20,310 bases of DNA. Source: Phaeoceros laevis (lineage: Eukaryota; Anthocerotophyta; Anthocerotopsida; Notothyladales). The stretch spans positions 48,073 to 68,382 of the forward strand of contig JBNGIQ010009303.1 in assembly GCA_049999765.1 (NCBI GenBank). Reading direction: 5' to 3'. Position numbers and translations under genes: made by a program. Of the stretch, positions 1-7,701 are shown in pieces; positions within the stretch are counted from its first letter, which is position 1; the number at the start of each line of letters is the position of its first letter. Below the pieces are notes generated by a model, which was given only the letters and a program-made list of their open reading frames with translations, was not told the DNA's origin and did no database searches.

Positions 1-430
1 TACCTATCTATTTATGACTATTAAATAATCAACTATCATATCTTTACGGGTAGCCAGGCCTGAATGCCTGCGCCTCCCACGCAGGCGGCCGTCTCCAGCA
101 ATCCTGTTGCACCTGGGGCGGGTCTTCACCGCTGCCCCCACCACAGTACTGCCCAGGGATGGCAGACCAAAAGGTCGGGGTTGTCTGGCCTCCCCAGTCC
201 CACGCGTGTTCCACCCCTGGCATCCATTGTCTCCTCGAACCCCAGTCCTCCACCTGCTCGAGCGTGGGGGCTGGGGTGCCCCCACCGCGCTTACCTCCAT
301 GCCACCGCCACGCGGCGGCACCCCGCTCGCTAGCACGGGGCCAAGATGGCCCCTGCCATCGCCCTACCTGCGCCCCCCTCACGTCACCGCATCTCGCTAC
401 CGCTCCCCTGTCGAGGGCCTGTCACTGAAA
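1..430. other. GC-rich unassigned segment
   Basis: From about 60 to 430 the sequence is clearly more GC-rich than the AT-rich bases before it (1-50) and the A-rich bases after it (428-450). Both strands carry overlapping open frames of 89-169 codons, which is expected of GC-rich DNA. The minus-strand frame at 44-382 is rich in Trp and Gly and resembles no family I know. A 7-bp inverted repeat (GGGGCCA-AGA-TGGCCCC, 337-353) lies inside. The sharp compositional edges suggest an inserted repeat or a piece of a transposable element, but no terminal repeats or domain could be identified. Confidence 0.35.
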
Positions 431-630
431 AATAGAAGAAGAAGTAATCGGCAGTTTCATCTGCTCCACAGGTATAGGGAATCGTTTACGAAGACCACCA
501 GGGGGATTAGGGATCATGGCTTGGACCTCACAATGGTGTTATGGCAGATTTGGGTGCTCGCGCACATGAAGTCAGTGCTGGTGCTACACGGGTATCGGAG
601 CCAGCACGAACTATAGTCTTCAGTTCTTCT

Positions 631-665
631 CTAGCCCTAACCCTAGCCCCAGTCCTAGCCCTAGT
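631..665. repeat. Degenerate telomere-like CCCTA repeats
   Basis: A run of CCCTAA/CCCTAG units (CTAGCCCTAACCCTAGCCCC followed by AGTCCTAGCCCTAG) resembles the C-strand of a plant telomere (CCCTAAA) but is imperfect. It is short and interstitial. It could be a healed break, a telobox-like promoter element or chance low-complexity sequence. Confidence 0.5.
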
Positions 666-799
666 TGCCATCTTCCATGTGAAACCGGGTAATTGTAAAT
701 TGAAATGAGATGGGTAAAAGTGAGAGTAACAGAGGCGTGGTAAAAGCAATTACAGAGCGGCAGGTAAAACGCTTAGTTTGAAATTTGAATTTTGGAGAC

Positions 800-928
800 G
801 ACACGTGGAAATATAGCCCGGAACACCCGGCTGTATATATGGATAACAGCCGGAATATTCCGCTGGCTGGATTGTTTTGTATTGTTTGTTTGTTCATTAG
901 GCGTATGCAGCCGTGAGGCTATGACGCC
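800..928 (+). promoter_or_regulatory. G-box, hairpins and TATA-like run
   Basis: A CACGTG G-box core lies near 801. It is followed by a perfect 8-bp inverted repeat, CCGGCTGT (827-834) and ACAGCCGG (846-853), whose 11-nt loop holds a TATATAT run. GGAATATTCC (852-861) is a 10-bp palindrome. A second nested hairpin pairs GGCGT (900-904) with ACGCC (924-928) and AGCC (909-912) with GGCT (917-920). The order G-box then TATA looks like a promoter or an LTR U3/R region, but no plus-strand gene follows in the next 1.5 kb. The function is inferred and uncertain. Confidence 0.3.
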
Positions 929-1022
929 AAACCGAGAATAGAGAACACCAAGACTCCAAGAGTGTAATAAGCTTAAGCTACAACTAAAAAGAAAACTATG
1001 ATGACACCCTTGAGGAAATGAA

Positions 1023-1907
1023 TTATGAGGAAGCTAAAAAGGAAAATTGTCTAAAGATAATCACCAATCCATAGAAAATAAGAGACCAATTGTTGTTGAA
1101 GTGTTGGGTCGTTGAGTAATTGACAAAGGCAAGAGAAGGACCCCTTGAAGATTCACAACCAGTCCGAAGTTGGGTGACGAAGAAGGAAATGCGTCTCTTA
1201 TGAGCAGTCAGGCGCTTAAGCACGAACGGTGATGGGCCACTCCCCACCACATGTTTCAAGGTAGATGCCTTAGAAGAAGACGTCCACATATGATGCCATC
1301 TGGAGAGCATGGAGGAGTTGATGATTTGAAATGCCTGTGTTTTGGTCAAAACCTGATCCGCTTTAGCCACAAGGAGGAGGATAGCCGCTTTAGCTAGCGA
1401 ATCATCAACTTCGTTTCCAACAATCTTGCGGTGGCCCGGGATCCAGTGGAGTAGCAAAAAGCTGTGAGGGTGGGAATGGAGAAGGGATTGAATAGCAGCA
1501 AGAGCGGCCATGGAGGAGCTTTGACCAGAGTGAGCTGAGACACTGAGAAGAGAGGAAATGGCAGCCTGGTTATCAGAGAAGATAGTTATCGAGCGAACAT
1601 GAGGAAGGGTGAGGAGGATAGAGGGTAAAGAAAGCAGAACCTTGACAACAACGTCATAGATGTCACTGAAGTGGCCAAGGCCGAAAGAGAGTTGATGCAC
1701 TAGTTGCTCTTGGAAGTAGTAAACCATAGCACCATCTGCTTTGTTGTTGAGGAGAGAGCCATGTGTATATACTGAAAGAGAGTGAGGGACAGGGTAGAGA
1801 GAAGAGTGGGAAGCAATTGCTTTCTCAGGCGAAGCGGGAATACGAGGAGATAGGAGAGACAGAAGAGGGAGCCAAGGAAGGAGCACATGTGGGTGCATTG
1901 GAGGCAA
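1023..1907 (-). pseudogene. LINE-type RNase H domain, decayed
   Basis: This 294-codon minus-strand frame carries the ribonuclease H domain found at the C-terminus of some non-LTR retrotransposon polyproteins, where it removes RNA from the RNA:DNA hybrid. Visible motifs are YTHGSL (residues 47-52, normally YTDGS), DIYDVVVKVLLSLP (about 82-95), TIFSDNQAA (108-116), LHWIPGHRKIVGNEVDDSLAKAA (153-175) and QLRTG (246-250). The first catalytic Asp is His49, and the usual Glu position appears to be Asp82. Asp112 and Asp169 remain. No reverse transcriptase or endonuclease is visible upstream on this strand (1908-2550), so the element is 5'-truncated. The open frame suggests a fairly young fragment, but the lost catalytic residue makes it inactive. 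The 3' part after residue 250 is less recognisable. Confidence 0.8.
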
Positions 1908-2116
1908 AGGGTTGCAAAGGGTTGAAAAGAAAGGGGAACGAGTTAGTAAAATGAAACAAGTCCCCTTGGACGAGGAGCAACGTTTAGCGCGAAGAGGGAT
2001 AAAAATCCACTCGATGAGGCCCGGCCCTCATGCTATGCCGGAAACAGCCCGCACTGGGGGCCGGGATGCCGGCGCCGTCCCGGCCTTAACCACTGTGGGT
2101 CCCGGCCGGTTTAATT
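1908..2116. other. Spacer, no gene seen
   Basis: No protein family or RNA gene was recognised. The stretch holds a short direct repeat (GCAAAGGGTTG twice near 1913-1925) and a GC-rich run of CCGG/GGCC palindromes from about 2030. It separates the LINE remnant from the putative kinase promoter. Confidence 0.4.
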
Positions 2117-2405
2117 CGTCAAATATCCGGAGTGGAACGCGGTCCATTTGACGCGGGCTTGACGAGCGGGCATGACCACGCCCGCGTCAAATACCCCTCT
2201 CGCGCGTCCAAAAAGGCGTCGAAAAACCCCCCCATTCTCTTGCAGTGGGAGCATCTACAGGAGTCCTGGGTCAAAACAAAAACCGCAGACGACTTGACGA
2301 AGACTTGATGACTATATACTGATAAAAATTGTCCGAAGACGACAGTCCAGCACCCACTAAACACTAAAAGAACATCTATCGATCCCCCACAGTCCTGAGA
2401 GGTAA
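2117..2405 (+). promoter_or_regulatory. Putative kinase promoter with TGACG cluster
   Basis: Five TGACG cores, the binding site of TGA-class bZIP factors, occur within 185 bp: 2117-2121 (minus), 2149-2153 (plus), 2160-2164 (plus), 2185-2189 (minus) and 2295-2299 (plus). The two plus copies at 2149 and 2160 are 6 nt apart, close to the as-1 arrangement (7 nt) used in salicylate-responsive plant genes. A TATA-like CTATATAC lies at 2312-2319, and a strong splice-donor match (GAG|GTAAGT) has its GT at 2402-2403. This suggests a 5'UTR intron before the kinase start. The motifs are seen directly; promoter function and the UTR intron are inferred. Confidence 0.4.
2146..2192. repeat. 13-bp perfect inverted repeat
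   Basis: ATTTGACGCGGGC (2146-2158) is exactly reverse-complemented by GCCCGCGTCAAAT (2180-2192) with a 21-nt spacer. Each arm contains a TGACG core. It may be a paired binding site or a hairpin left by a small transposable element. Confidence 0.75.
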
Positions 2406-2747
2406 GTCATGGACAGGCTGAGCGCAGACTGGTACTTGGCAATTCCTCCTATACCTGATAAACGCAGGGCTTCCATCCAGCTGAAGCCGACTGCTGAGGA
2501 GGAATCCGACACAGTCCTGAGTCTACGAGCTGGAGACACAGCTGTCTGAGGAACCTTGCAAACTGTTGTTCAAGGATACATGTCGACCACAATTGCGGAG
2601 CGCCTGGGGCCCCGAGATTTCAACCTGCCTCTCTCCCATGGCCAGGCGTATATGCATCAATTTGTGTGCCAGGCCCTCTTGAAACAGATGGATTTGTGTG
2701 GTGAAATTAGCAGCAAATGCTCAAGACACGATGGATCATGGCGGTTG

Positions 2748-5151
2748 ATGTGGTTGTGGGCTGCCGCAACGTTAACCCTTGTGTTGACAGCACCACCACG
2801 GCCAGGCGCGTGGTGTCAAGAGATTGTGAGCTTCGACTTTCTCCCAGGCGACACAGGTTACAGCTGCAGTTCCTTCTGCAGTGACAATGGTGGATGCACC
2901 AACAACCCGGACGCGGGCTGCTTGATCACAAACTCCAAGTTGCAATTGCTCCCCTCACAGGACGGCAGCAACGATAACGTTAAACACAAGTCTGCGAGGT
3001 ACATGCGGAACGCGCCGGTGCGGTTGTGGAACGCCAGCTTCTGGACCTTCTTCGTGATGAGGGTGTCTGTGTACCCGGGCTACCTCCCGGCCGACGGCAT
3101 GACCTTCCTCATCGCCCCCAACACCACCACGCCCTCCAACTCCACGGGCAAACAGTTGGGCCTCTCCTTCAATGGCGTCGACTCCACAGGCGCGCCTTGG
3201 GACGGCAAGGCCAGCAAGGTGGTGGCCATCGTGTTCGACACCTTCACCAGCCTCTGGCCCGGTGCCGGCATCGACCCTACCGCACCTTACGTGGGGCTCC
3301 TCGTCAACAACATGCTCGCGTCCCAGAACCAGAGCCTGAGGAGGTTGCCGGTGGATTTCTACGGAAACTCGTTTGGGGTTTGGGTGGAGTATAATGCTAC
3401 GTCTGAGCGCGTGGAAGTGAGCATGGCGCAGGTGCCGGCCCTGGCTAGCAGGCAGGCATTCGGTGCGGCGGCCAAGAGCTTCAGGGGGAATGCCACAAGC
3501 ATGTTCGTCTCTTCCATAAATGTCACAGCCACGGTGGCCGAGGTGTCCTACCTAGGGTTCTCTGCGGGGACTGGAGACTTTATTGAGATCAATGAGGTTC
3601 TCTATTGGCAGTTCGAAACAGGAGCCAGCAGCTCTAGCGATGCCAGCGATGCCGCTCAGGGCTCTTCGGCTACTGCCACCACAGCTGTTGCAATAGCAGC
3701 TTCCCTGGCAGGCGTGGCCGTGGTGTGTGGTGCACTGCTGCTCGCGTGCTGGTGCACAAAAGGTAGGAAACATGGCAACACTAGTTTGAGCCTGGGAATG
3801 GTGCACAATGCTGGTCCTGGGGTCTTCTCCTACGAGGAACTGCGCAGAGCCACCGGGAATTTTGAAGTAAGCAGCCTGCTGGGAGAGGGAGGGTTTGGGA
3901 AGGTGTTTAGGGGCCGGCTCAGGGACGGCACCAGCGTGGCTGTCAAGTGCATTTCCGAGGGGTCCAAGCAGGGGGAGAAGGAGTTTTTGGCCGAGGTCAC
4001 CATCATCCGGAGGCTGCGCCACAAGAACCTGGTTCCTCTGTTAGGATGGTGCTGTAACCAGGCCAAGGGCGAGCTGCTGCTGGTGTACGAGTGCATGCCC
4101 ANNNNNNNNNNTACTCCTCATCCGGTGATGAGTTCCAGACGGACGCTCCTCCTCCTCCGACCTCCGGGCCTAGTTTGAGCTGGGATGCGCGCTACCATGT
4201 GTTGCAGGGCGTGGCGTCTGCCCTGCAATATCTGCACGAGGATTGGCAGGAAGGAGCGTTGACGAAGCGGGCTGTGGTGCACAGGGACATCAAGTCCAGC
4301 AACGTGCTGCTGGATGCGGACTGGAATGCGCGGTTGGGGGATTTCGGGCTGGCTCGCATAGTGGAGAAGAATCGGTCCGCGCAGACAGCCAGCAAGGTTG
4401 TGGGTATGTAATCTAGGGTTTTCAAGTCTACCTCCTTCATCTGGACATGAATGAATGTGAATGAAGGAATCCGATGTCTCTGACACAGCCTTCGAAACAT
4501 GTATGAATTCGGAGTGGCAAGCTTCAGTAGAATGAATTGCTTGAAATGCTTGCGTCCTTCCCTCGTGCAGGAACGCTGGGGTATTTGGCACCAGAGTACC
4601 CCCACACCGGCAAGATCAGTGTGCAGGCGGACGTCTACAGCTTCGGGATGGTGGTGCTGGAGGTGGTGACTGGCAGGCGGCCGGTGGAGTGGAGCCTGCC
4701 GCCCAGCCAGCGCGTGCTGCTGGACTGGATCAGGTCACTCCACCAAGACGGAGCAGGCAGGTTGCAATTGTTGGAGGATGCAGCCGACCCAGCTCTGGGA
4801 GGCATTTTCATCAAGGAGCAGGTGGTGTCGCTGCTCAGGCTGGGCCTGTTGTGCACTGCTTACGAGCCTTGTGACAGGCCTTCCATGCGGCAGGTGGTGC
4901 AGTTCCTGGCAGCAGGATCCGGAGACGCAGGCTACAACATGCAGCAGCTGCTACACCAGCTGAGCACCTCTTCCAAAGAATGGTTCCGGTGGTACCCCAC
5001 CTCTGGTACTCCCGATGCTACTAGTGGCAGTGGTACCACCCCTGGTACTCCCAATGCAGGCACCAGTGGCAGTGAGGGATCACAAGGGCTTTGGGTCGGG
5101 TCCCAAGGAAGCGGGGTCTCCACTGGTAGCACCACAGGCAGCAGCTACTAA
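2748..5151 (+). CDS. L-type lectin receptor-like kinase
   Basis: Likely a plasma-membrane receptor Ser/Thr kinase with an extracellular legume-type lectin domain. From the chosen ATG (2748): signal peptide (about 1-24, MWLWAAATLTLVL...), lectin domain (about 25-291; VSFDF, DGMTFLIAP, VVAIVFDTF, VWVEYN, YLGFSAGTG), transmembrane helix (about 313-335, bases 3684-3752), then kinase. Kinase motifs are LGEGGFGKV (3879-3905), VAVK lysine, FLAE glutamate, HRDIKSSN (4280), DFGLAR (4340), GTLGYLAPEY, DVYSFGMVVLEV and DRPSM. Both catalytic aspartates are present, and it is an RD-type kinase. Exon 1 runs to 4403 and exon 2 starts at 4571. A 10-N gap (4102-4111) lies just after the MP of the hinge and the frame does not carry through it. 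In-frame ATGs at 2580 and 2688 are alternatives; 2748 was chosen because it puts the signal peptide at the N-terminus. Odd points are a cysteine cluster (C-x3-C-x5-C-x7-C, residues 40-58) and a Ser/Gly/Thr-rich tail (4990-5148). Confidence 0.9.
4102..4111. other. Assembly gap (10 N) in kinase hinge
   Basis: Ten Ns interrupt the kinase after ...YECMP and an A. The upstream reading frame (codon starting 4101) and the downstream frame (codon starting 4112) differ. The true number of missing bases should therefore leave remainder 2 on division by 3, so ten is a placeholder. The missing part should encode the PNGSL-type segment of the kinase hinge. Confidence 0.95.
4404..4570 (+). other. Intron in lectin kinase
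   Basis: A GT-AG intron of 167 nt (GTATGTAATC...CCTCGTGCAG) splits a glycine codon (G|GA) and rejoins KVVG with TLGYLAPEY in the activation segment. Without removal the frame stops at TAA (4409-4411), so splicing is required. The inserted position falls inside a highly conserved kinase motif, which makes the junction certain. Confidence 0.92.
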
Positions 5152-6212
5152 ACTATGAACTTGTCATGAACTAAATAAGGGGAAACCATGTATACATGCT
5201 CAACCTGCTGTCTACAGATGCAAATCTATTCATGCCCTAAGGTCAGCACTCCCTGGATACGAGTTCCATCTATAGTTCTTGCGGAAAGAAGCTTGGAATT
5301 AAGGGTGTCGCCATTGTCCTTGTCTCCAGGAGGCGGCTTCAAGCGGAAGCATATACCAGGTCTAGGCTGAACAGCGTTGGTACCAGAACCTTGAGTAGCT
5401 CACAGGGGAAACTAAACAGTCTGGGGGTCCAAATCCAGATTTTTCCAAATGCCCAGGGTATGGCAGCACCTTGCAAGTCTGGATAGTACCAAAATAACTA
5501 GTTCCAAGGTGCGACAATATGGCCTAACCTCAAACCTCCGGTCCTGGAGCACTCTTAGACTCAAAGTGCTTTGCGATCTGAGCCTGAGACCTGATGTAAG
5601 CCAGTAGCCGTGTTTTCGGGACCATGAATTCGCTAAAGCAGGTTCAAACTGCTGCATGCATCGTGGTTAGTACTAACTTAGTAGTAACATAGTAGTACTC
5701 CAAGGCCATGGACACTAGTAGTGTCCATGGCGCCAGCTATTCTGTCTGCGGTTTAGTTGCATTCAGTGCCAGGCGGTGTCAAAACGTGAGCTGGGTGGAG
5801 TTGCGTTGGGTGTAATTGGGCTGCTTTTGGTTACCTTTGACTCACAAGTGGATGACGATAAAGAGGATGTAAACAGGAGTAGGGGATGCTGTGGCATTTG
5901 TTGCAGCATTGCCCCTCGCTGTTCGCCTATCCGCTGGTCAGTACGCTCGAGGTAATTTGATGCCTGGTCTGCTTGCCAAACTTGTCTGCAAGCACAAAGT
6001 TCAACTTTGCATTCTGTCGTGTAATTTTAGCTATACTGCTTTCGTGTTGGGATTTGGCGTGAGCTTCTGATTTGATCAGTACCTAGAACAAGAATACAGA
6101 TGAAGGAAATACTTTCAAGACTTTCAAGCAAACATTGATCATGACAAAGCCATGTTCTGCCTGCAGGGTGGATTCCACTATTTGTCTACTCTTTCCCAGT
6201 CACTGATGGGGC
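5152..6212. other. Intergenic spacer
   Basis: No family-level protein similarity or RNA gene was recognised downstream of the kinase. Short open frames occur on both strands but look random. The main structures are a GTAGTA-rich patch (about 5666-5700) and the palindrome at 5705-5731. A variant polyadenylation signal (ACTAAATAAGG, about 5170) may serve the kinase. Confidence 0.5.
5705..5731. repeat. Perfect 12-bp palindrome, 3-nt loop
   Basis: GCCATGGACACT (5705-5716), a spacer AGT, then AGTGTCCATGGC (5720-5731) form a perfect hairpin arm pair. Just upstream AGTACTA (about 5669) is also inverted by TAGTACT (about 5692-5698), so two inverted repeats sit in tandem. No T-run follows, and this is a eukaryotic locus, so it is not called a terminator. 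Confidence 0.85.
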
Positions 6213-6322
6213 TGACATTTTCCTCGCTGTTGCTGTCTCCAATGTTGGGTGGTCTCTAATGTGGTCATGACATTTTCCTCGCTGCTGCTGTCTCCAATGT
6301 TGGGTGGTCTCTAATGTGGTCA
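6213..6322. repeat. 55-bp tandem duplication
   Basis: Two adjacent 55-bp copies (6213-6267 and 6268-6322) begin TGACATTTTCCTCGCTG and end AATGTGGTCA. They differ at one base (GTTGCTG versus GCTGCTG). The near identity indicates a recent local duplication. No coding meaning is evident. Confidence 0.95.
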
Positions 6323-6963
6323 CTGTGGTACCCGTGGCTACGGGGATTCTGTACGGGCACTCGGAACAAATGAAAATTCTGGCTGGTTCAGGGTCTCCTG
6401 GTGTAACGGGTTGGGCTACGACCCCGAGAAATAAAATCGAGTGGGTTCTGGTGTGGTAAGTCAGCCCGTTTCAGCAGGTTCAGCGGCCATCAGACAGCCC
6501 TACAGTCACGGTCTGCCACATGCCAACCCGAGACACCAGAACCAAATCACCAGAATCGATTTCCAAATGCAAGTTTCCAGCATTCACAAGTCAGCAGGCT
6601 GGTGCCCTTTGCCAACACAGGTTCCAACAGCGAACGACTGATGCATTCCAGCGGACTGCAAACCTACGAAAGAAGGAGAAGACTTCTAGCAACTAAACTG
6701 CTCTAGCCGCTTGCCCAGCTACTCAGCTGCCTCGCGCTCTCTCTCCGTTGCTGTCACGCGTTCCTCGCCATGCTCCCCATGCAAAGACACTTCCTGCAAA
6801 AGCCCGAGTACTGAAAACACTCGTCTTTTCCTCAAAAACACCAGTCTTTTCATTATTCGGGCTTTTGTGATGCCTCTGCATAGTTCCCGATGGTGTGGAG
6901 TTGGAGTTTGTTGTAAACGTTGGATGTCATTTATTTGCAGTCGATTCATGCTTGTCATGTGAC
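6323..6963. other. Intergenic spacer
   Basis: No gene recognised. A small hairpin CCCGT-GGCT-ACGGG occurs near 6332-6345. Short frames here show no family motif. The last bases before 6968 end in TTCATGCTTGTCATGTGACGCAG, compatible with a 3' splice site for the carrier fragment that follows. Confidence 0.4.
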
Positions 6964-7040
6964 GCAGGTCTCAGTGCGTGTTTAACTACTCCCTTCGATG
7001 TCATCAAGACAGGGCTTCAGGTGCAAGGCTTCAATACAGT
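6964..7040 (+). pseudogene. Mitochondrial carrier exon fragment
   Basis: The frame reads AGLSACLTTPFDVIKTGLQVQGF, which contains the mitochondrial carrier signature Px[DE]xx[KR] (here PFDVIK) of inner-membrane solute transporters. The residue normally Arg after KT is Gly. The fragment is preceded by a splice-acceptor-like GACGCAG (ends 6967) and followed by GTGTATGT, a donor-like sequence at 7039-7046. It covers one of the signature repeats only, and no other carrier part is found nearby. It therefore looks like one exon copied from a genomic (intron-bearing) source. The substrate cannot be said. Confidence 0.65.
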
Positions 7041-7120
7041 GTATGTCACGAGCCACCCAGGCCAATTTCGCACCTCTCCCATTGTGCTCCGTTGATGTAA
7101 TAAAATTCCATTCCTGTGCA

Positions 7121-7355
7121 GAATTTTGCCCCAACGTGGTCACTTATAACGTCGTCATGGGACCGAATCCTTGCTGTGTACAACGACATGAAAGAGGATG
7201 GGATTACTGCCAGACATTTATGCCTACAAAAACAATATCAACGCTTGTAAAACAGGGGGTCCTCAGATGTGGAAGCTTTCAGGTTGTTCCAGGAAATGAA
7301 AGCTGTTGGTTGTAAGCCTGACAACGTGACATACAATGCCCTATGCGATGTCTAA
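7121..7355 (+). pseudogene. Pentatricopeptide repeat (PPR) fragment
   Basis: Three frames together show PPR motifs, the 35-residue helical repeats of organellar RNA-binding proteins: FCPNVVTYNVVM (from about 7126), ILAVYNDMKEDGI (about 7170-7206), LPDIYAYKNNINACKTGG (about 7207-7260) and VEAFRLFQEMKAVGCKPDNV followed by TYNALCDV (7269-7352), then TAA at 7353-7355. The motif order and spacing fit two consecutive repeats, but frame changes separate them, so the copy is broken. A splice-acceptor-like TTCCTGTGCAG ends at 7121. It lies 80 bp after a carrier fragment and next to a copia remnant. No start codon or targeting peptide is seen. Confidence 0.8.
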
Positions 7356-7360
7356 TGGCA

Positions 7361-7422
7361 AGGGTTTAGGGTTCAACAAAAAGAAATTAAGACCATTTAG
7401 GATTTAGGGTTTTAGGGTTTAG
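7361..7422 (+). repeat. TTTAGGG telomere-like repeats
   Basis: AGGGTTTAGGGTT (7361-7373) and a tighter run TTTAGGATTTAGGGTTTTAG continuing GGTTTAG (7396-7422) match the plant telomere unit TTTAGGG with small errors. They lie between the PPR fragment and the 3' edge of the copia remnant. Short interstitial telomeric tracts can arise at repaired breaks, and telo-boxes also occur in promoters. Confidence 0.7.
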
Positions 7423-7641
7423 TATTTCTCACAGGATTTAAGGTTTATGAGAGAACTTACGACCGTATGGCGCCTTCTCTTGGCTTGCATCCCGTGCCAC
7501 TGCCTGCTGCTGCGCTGGTAGGTTCTGTGGTGCAGTATCAGAATAGGACTCATATGCCTATAGGGCACATCCTTCATATCTGCTTCATCCAAATCTGAGG
7601 TAGGGCAATCATCCTTGCTAAGTCTTGTACCAGCAGCAGCA

Positions 7642-7701
7642 GGAGTGGCAGCAGGAGTGGCAGCAGGAGTGGCAGCAGGAGTGGCAGCAGGAGTGGCAGC
7701 A
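7642..7701 (-). repeat. 12-bp minisatellite in copia, five copies
   Basis: Five exact copies of GGAGTGGCAGCA lie in the stretch encoding the linker after the reverse transcriptase; on the minus strand they encode AATP repeats. Because 12 is a multiple of 3 the frame is kept. A single ATP-AAAGT segment is expected there in related elements, so this is an expansion. Confidence 0.95.

Noticed and set aside
107-616. 169-codon plus-strand open frame
   Set aside because: Overlaps equally long frames on the other strand in GC-rich DNA, shows no motif and reads through the AT-rich border without codon bias.
3552-4022. 156-codon minus-strand frame opposite the kinase
   Set aside because: Antisense shadow of the receptor kinase exon, with no family features.
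6390-6455. tRNA-like stretch TGGTGTAACGGGTTGGGCTACG
   Set aside because: No acceptor-stem pairing, no anticodon arm and no proper B box.
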